This document shows positions 1 through 5,585 of a DNA stretch of 9,768 bases, one piece after another. Made by a program: the position numbers and the translations under genes. Source of the stretch: Christensenella sp. UBA3857 (GTDB lineage: Bacteria; Bacillota; Clostridia; Christensenellales; CAG-138); the NCBI GenBank assembly GCA_002392505.1, contig DGHD01000027.1, forward strand, positions 15,115 through 24,882, given 5' to 3'. A model generated the notes under the pieces. It ran no database searches and had not been told where the DNA came from. It saw nothing but the letters and a program-made list of their open reading frames with translations. Every line of letters begins with the position of its first letter. Position 1 is the first letter of the stretch.

Positions 1-278
1 AGCGCGTAGTTCTGGAACACCAGACCGACGCCGCGCATCTCCGGCGGGAGGTTCGTAACGTCGTCCTCGCCGAAATAGATGCGCCCGCTCGTGGGCTTTT
101 CAAGCCCGCTTATCAGGTTGAGCGTGGTCGATTTCCCGCAGCCGGACGGGCCCAGAAGCCCGATCAGCTTTCCGTCGGGTATCTCGAACGTAAAGTCGCT
201 CACGGCGACGACGGGCTCCTTCGACTTCTTGCTGCGCGAAGGGAATATCTTGGTCAGATTTTCAAGCTTTACTTTCAT
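1..278 (-). CDS. ABC transporter ATP-binding protein, N-terminal part (sugar CUT1/UgpC-MalK type)
   Basis: This is the first 92 residues of an ATPase that energises an ABC importer on the cytoplasmic face of the membrane; the rest lies beyond the left edge. Seen directly: Walker A GPSGCGKST at residues 43-51, the downstream LNLISGLEKPTSGRI segment, and the Q-loop with VFQNYA at residues 87-92, in the order expected of the family. The start ATG at 278 is preceded by GGAGGTGG about six bases upstream. The MRGVGLVFQNYAL-type Q-loop is typical of the MsmX/UgpC/MalK ATPases that serve carbohydrate importers, but polyamine (PotA) ATPases are similar and the specificity-bearing C-terminal domain is not in view. 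A Ser/Lys-rich insertion at residues 14-21 lengthens the first strand region. The gene begins 24 bases after the stop of the small gene at 303-641 and is probably cotranscribed with it. Confidence 0.93.
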   Translation of the reverse strand, partial: MKVKLENLTKIFPSRSKKSKEPVVAVSDFTFEIPDGKLIGLLGPSGCGKSTTLNLISGLEKPTSGRIYFGEDDVTNLPPEMRGVGLVFQNYA

Positions 279-302
279 TATCCACCTCCGGGTAAGCCGC
301 GG

Positions 303-641
303 TCAGCCGAGCCTTGCCTCTTTCAAAGGCTCGTCCCATTTGATCAGCGCGCCGTTCTCCTCCGCAAGGCTGTCCGCCTCGGCGCGAAGCGCTTCCATAA
401 ACTTTTTCTCGCGCTTTTTGGATCGGCGCCCCCTGGCGTTGTAGATCTCCTTCTCGAAATAAGCGTCATAGGATACAGCGTAATCCTCGTCATCCCGGAA
501 TGGGAAGAAGTTGACGCTGACCGTGTAGCGGATATTCCCCGCCTCCGAATCGGAGGTGAGCTTTACGATCGCCGCCCTGCGGGGGACCTCGCTGAATTTG
601 CCCTCCGCGCGGAAGTACTGTTCATATACGTCGATGACCAT
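303..641 (-). CDS. Small conserved-looking hypothetical protein
   Basis: I do not recognise a family. The 112-residue product is rich in charged residues, with a mixed N-terminal half containing aromatic strand-like stretches (VNFFPFRDDEDYAVSYDAYF) and a basic then acidic helical C-terminal half. It has no signal peptide, membrane segment or cysteine motif, so it is probably cytoplasmic. The start is uncertain. ATG at 641 has AGAGGA almost abutting it. An in-frame TTG at 665 would add eight residues (MPGKRAEE) but has no visible ribosome site and would lie only some 17 bases from the predicted transcription start. I prefer ATG 641. The gene has a consensus promoter immediately upstream (689-717) and is followed after 24 bases by the ABC ATPase gene, so it is likely the first gene of that transcript. 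Confidence 0.7.
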   Translation of the reverse strand: MVIDVYEQYFRAEGKFSEVPRRAAIVKLTSDSEAGNIRYTVSVNFFPFRDDEDYAVSYDAYFEKEIYNARGRRSKKREKKFMEALRAEADSLAEENGALIKWDEPLKEARLG

Positions 642-688
642 TTCCTCTGCTCGCTTTCCCGGCAAAAAGCCGTCTTTTTACTGATATC

Positions 689-717
689 ATTATATATCCT
701 GCGGCCTCGGTTGTCAA
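689..717 (-). promoter_or_regulatory. Sigma-A type promoter for the minus-strand transcript (hypothetical gene and ABC ATPase)
   Basis: Read on the minus strand, TTGACA at 717-712 and TATAAT at 694-689 are both perfect consensus hexamers separated by exactly 17 bases. Transcription would begin near 682, giving a leader of roughly 40 bases to ATG 641. The promoter lies back to back with the plus-strand promoter at 731-759. Confidence 0.85.
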
Positions 718-730
718 TCATGCGCGGCGT

Positions 731-759
731 TTGACAGGGCGGCAAAGCTTTATTATAAT
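731..759 (+). promoter_or_regulatory. Sigma-A type promoter for the RNA methyltransferase gene
   Basis: TTGACA at 731-736 and TATAAT at 754-759 are perfect consensus hexamers with a 17-base spacer. The expected start is near 766, leaving a very short leader that carries AAGGAGG at 774-780, six bases before the GTG start at 787. Only 13 bases separate its -35 box from that of the divergent promoter. Confidence 0.9.
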
Positions 760-786
760 GTTGAAAACCGATCAAGGAGGATTGCC

Positions 787-1608
787 GTGAACGTCATCAA
801 GCTCACAAGCCCGTCCGACCCCGCCGCCGAGCCGTATTTCAGGCTGACGGAGGCGGAATTGAAGCGCGCCGGGGACGATAAAGCCGGGCTCTTCATAGCG
901 GAGAGCATACCCGTTATAAAGGCCGCGCTCGAAGCGGGGTACACGCCGGTCTCCGTCCTTACGGAGGGAAGGCATATCGCCGCCGTTGAGGAAAACCTCG
1001 GCGGATCGCTCGGGGAAACGCCCGTGCTGACCGGCGAGCCCGGTCTTCTTGAAGAGACCGCGGGCTACAGGCTGCACCGCGGCGTGCTCGCGGCGATGAG
1101 GCGGAAGCCGCTCCCCTCCGCAGATGAGACGATCGCCGGCAAAAGGCGCGTCGCCGTGCTCGAGGGGCTTATCGATCCCACCAACGTCGGCGCGATAATC
1201 CGCTCCGCCGCCGCTCTCGGCATGGACGCGGTGCTCGTTTCGAACGACTGCTGCGATCCGCTTAACCGCCGCGCGGCGCGGGTGAGCATGGGCGCGGCGT
1301 TCAGGATCCCCTGGGGCGTGCTCCCCAAGGGGGACGGAAAGGCGGACGCGGAGTATCTCAAAGCCCGCGGGTTCGTCTGCGCCGCCGCCGCGCTTTCGGA
1401 GGGCGCTGTGCCCATAACCTCGGCAAAGCTCGATGAAGCCCATCGGCTCGCCGTTTTCATCGGTCCGGAGGGACCCGGGCTTTCCTGTGAGACCGTCGCC
1501 GCGTGCGATCTTTCGTTCATCATCCCCATGGCGCACGGCATGGATTCGCTCAACGCCGCCGCCGCTGCCGCCGTCGCGTTCTGGGTGATCGCGGGAAGCG
1601 GCGTATAG
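787..1608 (+). CDS. SpoU/TrmH-family RNA 2'-O-ribose methyltransferase
   Basis: The 273-residue protein is predicted to transfer a methyl group from S-adenosylmethionine to a ribose 2'-OH in rRNA or tRNA. Residues 1-105 form an N-terminal substrate-binding (L30e-like) domain, with ELKRAGDDKAGLFIAES near residues 24-40. The C-terminal SPOUT domain carries all three SpoU motifs: motif 1 DPTNVGAIIRSA (N133 and R139), motif 2 GPEGPGLS (226-233), and motif 3 IPMAHGMDSLNAAAA with SLN at 254-256. Length and domain order match RlmB/TsnR-like enzymes. The target nucleotide cannot be told from sequence, so no gene symbol is given. The GTG start is fixed by AAGGAGG six bases upstream and by the promoter at 731-759. 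It seems to be transcribed alone. Confidence 0.93.
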   Translation: MNVIKLTSPSDPAAEPYFRLTEAELKRAGDDKAGLFIAESIPVIKAALEAGYTPVSVLTEGRHIAAVEENLGGSLGETPVLTGEPGLLEETAGYRLHRGVLAAMRRKPLPSADETIAGKRRVAVLEGLIDPTNVGAIIRSAAALGMDAVLVSNDCCDPLNRRAARVSMGAAFRIPWGVLPKGDGKADAEYLKARGFVCAAAALSEGAVPITSAKLDEAHRLAVFIGPEGPGLSCETVAACDLSFIIPMAHGMDSLNAAAAAAVAFWVIAGSGV

Positions 1609-1615
1609 CCGGGCG

Positions 1616-1655
1616 TGAAAACCCCATTGTACACATCATATTGGGATTGTTTTCA
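1616..1655 (+). terminator. Possible weak terminator after the methyltransferase gene
   Basis: TGAAAAC-CCCA (1616-1626) can pair with TGGG and GTTTTCA (1642-1655) around a three-base bulge and a loop of about 15 bases. No U-run follows; the downstream bases are A-rich. It is not canonical and may be chance, but no better terminator is visible between 1608 and the promoter at 1685. Confidence 0.25.
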
Positions 1656-1684
1656 AAAAATTCATAAAAAATACACTAAAATCG

Positions 1685-1713
1685 TTGAAATGAAAAGCAT
1701 TTGCTGTTATAAT
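1685..1713 (+). promoter_or_regulatory. Extended -10 promoter for the zinc-ribbon membrane protein gene
   Basis: TTGAAA (1685-1690), a 17-base spacer, and TATAAT (1708-1713) preceded by TG at 1705-1706, which makes an extended -10 element. The surrounding DNA is AT-rich in a GC-rich window, as promoter DNA often is. Transcription would begin near 1720, so the gene at 1871 has an unusually long leader of about 150 bases. Confidence 0.85.
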
Positions 1714-1772
1714 GAATATGTATGAAAATGCGGTGGTGTACCCGCCGGTTTTCCCAAGTTTGCAAGCTGCGT

Positions 1773-1817
1773 TGCCGCGCGCCCGGCTTATAACGCCGGT
1801 CAGCATTGGGCGCGGCA
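1773..1817 (+). promoter_or_regulatory. GC-rich stem-loop in the leader of the zinc-ribbon gene
   Basis: Bases 1773-1784 pair with 1808-1817 to give ten base pairs, all but one G-C, interrupted by one two-base bulge (1780-1781). Inside it CCGGC (1783-1787) and GCCGG (1794-1798 region) can form a small alternative hairpin over TTATAAC. It is not followed by a U-run, so it is not a simple terminator. I could not match it to a riboswitch family; it may be a leader regulator or merely a stabilising structure. Confidence 0.45.
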
Positions 1818-1825
1818 GATTACCC

Positions 1826-1865
1826 ATTCAGGAAAGGACCTTTGCCAGGCAAAGGTAAGGTGAAT
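1826..1865 (+). repeat. Recurring hairpin element, copy 1
   Basis: ATTCA (1826-1830), AAAGGA (1833-1838), then an eight-pair stem ACCTTTGC/GCAAAGGT (1838-1845 and 1849-1856) closed by the loop CAG, and GAAT (1862-1865), which can pair with the initial ATTC. The same arrangement is seen at 5540-5577 ahead of the CPBP protease gene. The ribosome site AAGGTGA (1857-1863) lies just 3' of the stem, so folding could affect access of ribosomes to the gene at 1871. Confidence 0.6.
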
Positions 1866-1870
1866 CGATC

Positions 1871-3823
1871 ATGAAATGTACGAAATGTGGCTATGAGAAC
1901 CCGGATAACGTCGGTTTCTGCCGCAACTGTTCCGAGCCTCTCGGTCATGAGGAACAGGAAGTCAAGCCCTCCTGGGGCTTTGTTAAGGCGCCCAAGTGGG
2001 CGGATCCCGTATTCTCCGCCGACACCGTGAGCGAGGATGACGTCCCCGCCGATTTCGTTTCGGAGTCCGCGACCATCCGCCGTCAGCATGAGGCGGAGCG
2101 CCGCGCCGCAGCGGAGGCAGCCGCAGAGAAGGCAAGGCTCGCCGCAGAGGCGGCCGCCGCCAAGAGGGCTGCCGAGGAACGCCGCGAGCAGGAGCGCCGC
2201 GCCGCGGACGAGATGCGCGCAGCCGAGCGCCGCGCCGATGAAGAGCGCCGCGCCGCTGACGAATTCCGTGCCGAAGAAGACCGCCGCGCCGTCGAAGCAA
2301 GGCGTATCGCGGAGCGCAGGGCGGCAGAAGCCCGCGCCGCCGAAACGAGGGCGCAGGAAGAGCGTCTCAGCGCCGAGCGCGAAAAGGACGAGCTTAAATT
2401 CTCAAGCGCAAGGAAGCCCGCCGAGGTCCCCGAGGATGATTATGATTACGAAGAGGACGAGCCCGAAAAGGCTTCCGGCATAGTCCCGTTCCTGAGCGGC
2501 ATCTTCAAGGGCAAGGGCAAGAAGTCCGGAAAGAACGAAAAGTACGAGTATCAGGAAGAGGACGATTTCGACGATTTCGAGGACGAGTATGATCTCCCCT
2601 CCCGCAGCAGCGGCAAGAAAAAGGGCGGCTTTGACGTCAACAAGGCGATAAAGATCGCCGTCGTCGTCGCTCTCGTTGCGCTGCTTGCGCTCGCCGCGGT
2701 GCTCATCGCCACCAAGGCGAAGAACTGCGCCAAGACGTCGAAGCTCCCCTCCGTCGAGAAGAATCCCGATGCGGACGCCTACTACGTTACCATCTATGAA
2801 AAAGAGGGGCGCACCCTTATTTACGAGACCGCGGACGGCAGGCGGCAGGAAGCCACCGTTCCCGGCAAGGGCTACGTCAAATTCAACGTCCCCGTTCTGA
2901 GTCTGCTCCCCAACGAGCCGATCGAAGGCGCCGTTTATGAGGCAAAACCCAAGGTGTTCGTCAAGAACGACGACGGGACCGAGAAAGCCATCGAGAATAT
3001 CGAATCCATAATGATTGACGTTCCCGCGATCAGCGTCACGCTCGACAATGCGGACACCATCGTTTCCGAGGACGGCACCGCCGTTATCTCCGGCAGGGTC
3101 GATCCCGTCAGCAAGGTCACGGTCAACGGCGATCAGGTCGTCGTCAATGCGGACGGCACCTTCTCCTACACCGTCCCGTTCGAGGAAGAGGGCGAGCACA
3201 ACGTCGAGATCGAGGCGCAGCATCCCGGCCGTCAGATCTACCACCACACCGTTAAGGTGAACGTGACCGCTCCCGCGCAGATCACCGGGCTCATCCAGCT
3301 CCCCTGGGAGTATGGCGATACCTCCTATTCGCAGCGCGTCGTCTTCTCCACAACCGTCATTGAGCTGCGCGGCAAGGTCCCCGCAGGCTCCACCCTCACC
3401 GCCGAGTGCGCTTCCACCAAAGCGACCATCACTCAGCCCACCGTCGATTCCGAGGGCAACTTCAATATGACCGTCAATATGACCGTCGCGGGCGACTTCA
3501 TCGTCAAGCTCACCTGCACCGATCCGGACGGTCACGTCGAGGAGCGCGAGGCGCACGTGCAGAGGCAGCCCAACATGGCCGAGTATGCGACTGCGGCACA
3601 TCTTATCAGCGGCACTATTACCGAGATAATCCAGGAAGGCGACTTCTATCTTGCGAAGCTCCAGCGCGCGGACGGCAGCATCGTCATAATCGAGTACCAT
3701 CCGCATTACGGCTCCGCCACCACGCTCGAGGTCGGCAAGAGCTTCTCGAGTATGTACGGCCGCGAGCCCCAAGTAAATGCGAACGGCGAGCTTGAGTCCT
3801 ATATCTGGTTCATCAACGGCTGA
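1871..3823 (+). CDS. Single-pass membrane protein with zinc ribbon, coiled coil and extracellular Ig-like domains
   Basis: The 650-residue protein has a clear mosaic. Residues 3-20 form a zinc ribbon (C3, C6, C17, C20). Residues 70-177 are an Ala/Glu/Arg-rich, almost certainly coiled-coil helix. Residues 184-252 are an alternating acidic and Lys/Gly-rich linker. Residues 259-280 (AIKIAVVVALVALLALAAVL) are one membrane helix with basic residues on the N-terminal side, implying N-inside, C-outside. Residues 385-467 resemble a bacterial Ig-like domain (ISGRVDPVSKVTVNG, then NADGTFSYTVPF), residues 470-565 a second such domain, and residues 571-650 a small beta-rich domain. Start: ATG with AAGGTGA seven bases upstream. 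Stops: TGA followed by TAA. Staphylococcal TcaA and Bacillus YvbJ share the plan of an N-terminal zinc ribbon, membrane helix and extracellular part, but I see no close family match. An envelope-linked sensor or scaffold role is only inference. Confidence 0.9.
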   Translation: MKCTKCGYENPDNVGFCRNCSEPLGHEEQEVKPSWGFVKAPKWADPVFSADTVSEDDVPADFVSESATIRRQHEAERRAAAEAAAEKARLAAEAAAAKRAAEERREQERRAADEMRAAERRADEERRAADEFRAEEDRRAVEARRIAERRAAEARAAETRAQEERLSAEREKDELKFSSARKPAEVPEDDYDYEEDEPEKASGIVPFLSGIFKGKGKKSGKNEKYEYQEEDDFDDFEDEYDLPSRSSGKKKGGFDVNKAIKIAVVVALVALLALAAVLIATKAKNCAKTSKLPSVEKNPDADAYYVTIYEKEGRTLIYETADGRRQEATVPGKGYVKFNVPVLSLLPNEPIEGAVYEAKPKVFVKNDDGTEKAIENIESIMIDVPAISVTLDNADTIVSEDGTAVISGRVDPVSKVTVNGDQVVVNADGTFSYTVPFEEEGEHNVEIEAQHPGRQIYHHTVKVNVTAPAQITGLIQLPWEYGDTSYSQRVVFSTTVIELRGKVPAGSTLTAECASTKATITQPTVDSEGNFNMTVNMTVAGDFIVKLTCTDPDGHVEEREAHVQRQPNMAEYATAAHLISGTITEIIQEGDFYLAKLQRADGSIVIIEYHPHYGSATTLEVGKSFSSMYGREPQVNANGELESYIWFING

Positions 3824-3839
3824 TAACCGATCCACAGCT

Positions 3840-3871
3840 GACCGGGAGGCGATCCCTCCCGGTCTTCGTTT
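3840..3871 (+). terminator. Intrinsic terminator of the zinc-ribbon gene
   Basis: A perfect ten-pair stem, GACCGGGAGG (3840-3849) with CCTCCCGGTC (3855-3864), loop CGATC, followed by TTCGTTT. It starts 17 bases after the stop codon and sits before the next promoter, so it isolates the gene as a single transcription unit. Confidence 0.85.
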
Positions 3872-3881
3872 ATAAAACCGA

Positions 3882-3910
3882 TTGTCAGCTTTTGTCTGAT
3901 ATGCTATAAT
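3882..3910 (+). promoter_or_regulatory. Extended -10 promoter of the TraX-walJ-CPBP-rlmH operon
   Basis: TTGTCA (3882-3887), a 17-base spacer, and TATAAT (3905-3910) preceded by TG at 3902-3903. The start would be near 3917, with a short leader carrying GGAGG (3929-3933) eight bases before ATG 3942. Confidence 0.85.
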
Positions 3911-3941
3911 CATACCGAAAGATCCAACGGAGGACGCTATA

Positions 3942-4712
3942 ATGAGCGCATACGTTTTGAAGATCATCGCCTGCATAGCGATGCTCGTCGATCACACGGC
4001 ATACGTGTTCGAGCCGCAGCTCAACTCTGTCAGCCCGTGGCTGTACGTGGGCTGCCGCATGTTCGGAAGGCTCGCCTTCCCGCTGTTCGCACTCGGCGTC
4101 GCGGAGGGAACGACGCATACCTCCTCACCGAAAAAATACCTGCGGCGTATGATCATATTCACGCTCATCGCCCAGATACCGTTCTCGCTCATGCTTGGCA
4201 TAAGTGCGGCGCCCGTTATCACATCGTTCACCGTGCTCGGGCAGAAGATAGCGATGTACCGCTCCTTCTCCGTAATGATGACGCTGCTGCTGGGACTCTG
4301 CGCCTGCCTTTCGATACATAACGGCAAGCACTTCGGCGCGGCGCTCGCGATAGCGGCGGCTTGGGTGATCGACCATACCGTCGGCATGGATTACGGGCTC
4401 CTTGGCGTGCTGTTCATAATCGGTCTGTATCTTGCAAGGCAGAACAAGGGCAAACGCCTCATCGTCGCGCTCATATTCATCGTCTGCTTCTACTTCGACC
4501 CGCTGAAGGCGTTCCTCAAAACGCTCGTCACCACGGGCACGTTCAGGCTCACAAGGGGCGTGCTCTATGCGGCGGCAATGGCGGCGTCGGCGTTCATAAT
4601 GCTGTTTTATAACAAGAAGCCGGGCAGGAAATCGGGGCTTTTGTTCTACGCGTTCTACCCCACCCACATGCTCATGCTTTGGCTGATCTGGTTCATCATC
4701 AAGCTGTTCTGA
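3942..4712 (+). CDS. TraX-family polytopic membrane protein (putative acyltransferase)
   Basis: The 256-residue protein matches the TraX family, whose F-plasmid member acetylates the N-terminus of pilin; chromosomal members in Firmicutes have no settled substrate. Diagnostic segments are LKIIACIAMLVDHTAYVF at residues 6-23, including the family's Asp-His pair (D17, H18), RMFGRLAFPLFALGVAEGTTHT at 39-60, KKYLRRMIIFTLIAQIPF at 64-81, and the C-terminal FYAFYPTHMLMLWLIWF at 235-251. I count about seven or eight hydrophobic segments. GGAGG lies eight bases before the start. No conjugation or pilin genes are present, and the gene is the first of an operon with walJ only 19 bases downstream, so an acyl transfer to an envelope component is more plausible than a role in conjugation. 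The family call is firm, the reaction is not. Confidence 0.9.
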   Translation: MSAYVLKIIACIAMLVDHTAYVFEPQLNSVSPWLYVGCRMFGRLAFPLFALGVAEGTTHTSSPKKYLRRMIIFTLIAQIPFSLMLGISAAPVITSFTVLGQKIAMYRSFSVMMTLLLGLCACLSIHNGKHFGAALAIAAAWVIDHTVGMDYGLLGVLFIIGLYLARQNKGKRLIVALIFIVCFYFDPLKAFLKTLVTTGTFRLTRGVLYAAAMAASAFIMLFYNKKPGRKSGLLFYAFYPTHMLMLWLIWFIIKLF

Positions 4713-4731
4713 TATTGTAAGAGGCTGTTTT

Positions 4732-5517
4732 ATGAGGTTTTCTCCGCTTTTCAGCGGTTCGTCCGGCAACTGTTCCCTCGTTTCTGCAGGGGGCGTCGAT
4801 CTGCTTGTGGACGCCGGAATGACCGGCAGGACGATCGTGGGCGCGCTTAACGAAGTCGGCGCAGATCCCGCGAAGCTCGCCGCGATAGTCGTTACGCACG
4901 AGCATTCGGATCACGTCAAGTCCATCGGCGTGCTCTCACGCAAATACGATATCCCCGTTTACGCCAACGAGGGTACGTGGCGCGCGATGAGCCCGCTCAT
5001 CGGCGACGTCGCAATGAAGAACATCCGCACGTTCATCACTGGGCAGAATTTCTATATCGGCGATATTGACGTCACCCCCTTCCCCCTGAGTCACGACGCG
5101 GCGGAGCCCGTCGGCTACGCCTTCTTCCACAAGGGCGCGCGGCTCGTTTACATGACCGATACCGGCTGTGTTCCCGAGCCAATGCGCGAGACCGCTGCGG
5201 GCGCGGGGCTGTTGTTCCTTGAATCGAATCACGACGTCGATATGCTGAAGAGCGGTCCCTATCCCTACGTATTAAAAAGACGCATCCTTTCGGACAAGGG
5301 GCATCTTTCAAACGCCGCCGCGGGCGAGCTTATCAGGAAGCTCTACCCCACGGGCGTGCGGCGGGTGATACTCGCGCATCTGAGCCGCGAGAACAATACC
5401 GAGGAGATCGCCCGCTCCACGGTGCGCGCCGTTCTTTCGGAGAGCGGCATTACCGAAAAGGAGCTGTTCATCGAGGTCGCCCACAGGGACAGGGTGACGG
5501 GCGTTTTCGAGATCTGA
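4732..5517 (+). CDS. walJ: WalJ/YycJ (VicX) metallo-beta-lactamase-fold hydrolase
   Basis: The 261-residue protein begins with MRFSPLFSGSSGNCSLV, the hallmark N-terminus of the YycJ group, and carries the metal-binding motif THEHSDH (H56, H58, D60, H61). Further likely ligands or active-site residues are H121-D122 in LSHD, D143 in MTDTG, H167 in ESNHD, H191 in KGHLSN and H216 in LAHLSRENN. Length agrees with the family. Bacillus members are linked to DNA repair or nuclease activity and to the WalRK cell-wall locus; the cellular substrate is not certain. The start ATG has AAGAGG (4719-4724) seven bases upstream and lies 19 bases after the TraX-family gene. Neighbouring rlmH two genes downstream supports the assignment, because walJ and rlmH are close together in many Firmicutes. 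The walR and walK genes are not in the window. Confidence 0.88.
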   Translation: MRFSPLFSGSSGNCSLVSAGGVDLLVDAGMTGRTIVGALNEVGADPAKLAAIVVTHEHSDHVKSIGVLSRKYDIPVYANEGTWRAMSPLIGDVAMKNIRTFITGQNFYIGDIDVTPFPLSHDAAEPVGYAFFHKGARLVYMTDTGCVPEPMRETAAGAGLLFLESNHDVDMLKSGPYPYVLKRRILSDKGHLSNAAAGELIRKLYPTGVRRVILAHLSRENNTEEIARSTVRAVLSESGITEKELFIEVAHRDRVTGVFEI

Positions 5518-5539
5518 ACGGCGTCAGCCGCGCCGGCAA

Positions 5540-5577
5540 ATTCAAAGAAAGGACGCCTTTGCACGGCAAGGGCGAAT
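5540..5577 (+). repeat. Recurring hairpin element, copy 2
   Basis: ATTCA (5540-5544), AAAGGA (5548-5553), an eight-pair stem GCCTTTGC/GCAAGGGC (5555-5562 and 5566-5573) with loop ACG and one G-U pair, and GAAT (5574-5577) able to pair with the first ATTC. Compared with copy 1 the outermost stem pair changes from A-U to G-C and one A-U becomes G-U, so pairing is kept. It fills most of the 68-base gap between walJ and the CPBP gene. The AAGGG of its 3' arm is the only ribosome-site-like sequence before ATG 5586, and it is both far away (13 bases) and sequestered in the stem. Confidence 0.6.
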
Positions 5578-5585
5578 AACGCAGT

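Noticed and set aside
79..444. 121-codon plus-strand open frame at the left end
   Set aside because: It overlaps the ABC ATPase, whose Walker A and Q-loop are clear on the minus strand, and has no independent support.
772..1536. 254-codon open frame on the minus strand
   Set aside because: It is antisense to the RNA methyltransferase, whose three SpoU motifs, promoter and ribosome site are unambiguous.
1633..1735. AT-rich stretch considered as an origin or mobile-element edge
   Set aside because: There are no DnaA-box clusters, terminal repeats or target duplications; the AT-richness is explained by the promoter at 1685-1713.
1722..1793. 23-codon frame in the leader of the zinc-ribbon gene (ATG at 1722)
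   Set aside because: It would begin at the predicted transcription start with no ribosome site, and its Arg/Cys-rich product looks like translated GC-rich structure.
2402..3976. 524-codon open frame on the minus strand
   Set aside because: It lies antisense to the zinc-ribbon protein gene and runs across its terminator and the next promoter. It arises from the GC-rich third-position bias of the sense gene and shows no family motif.
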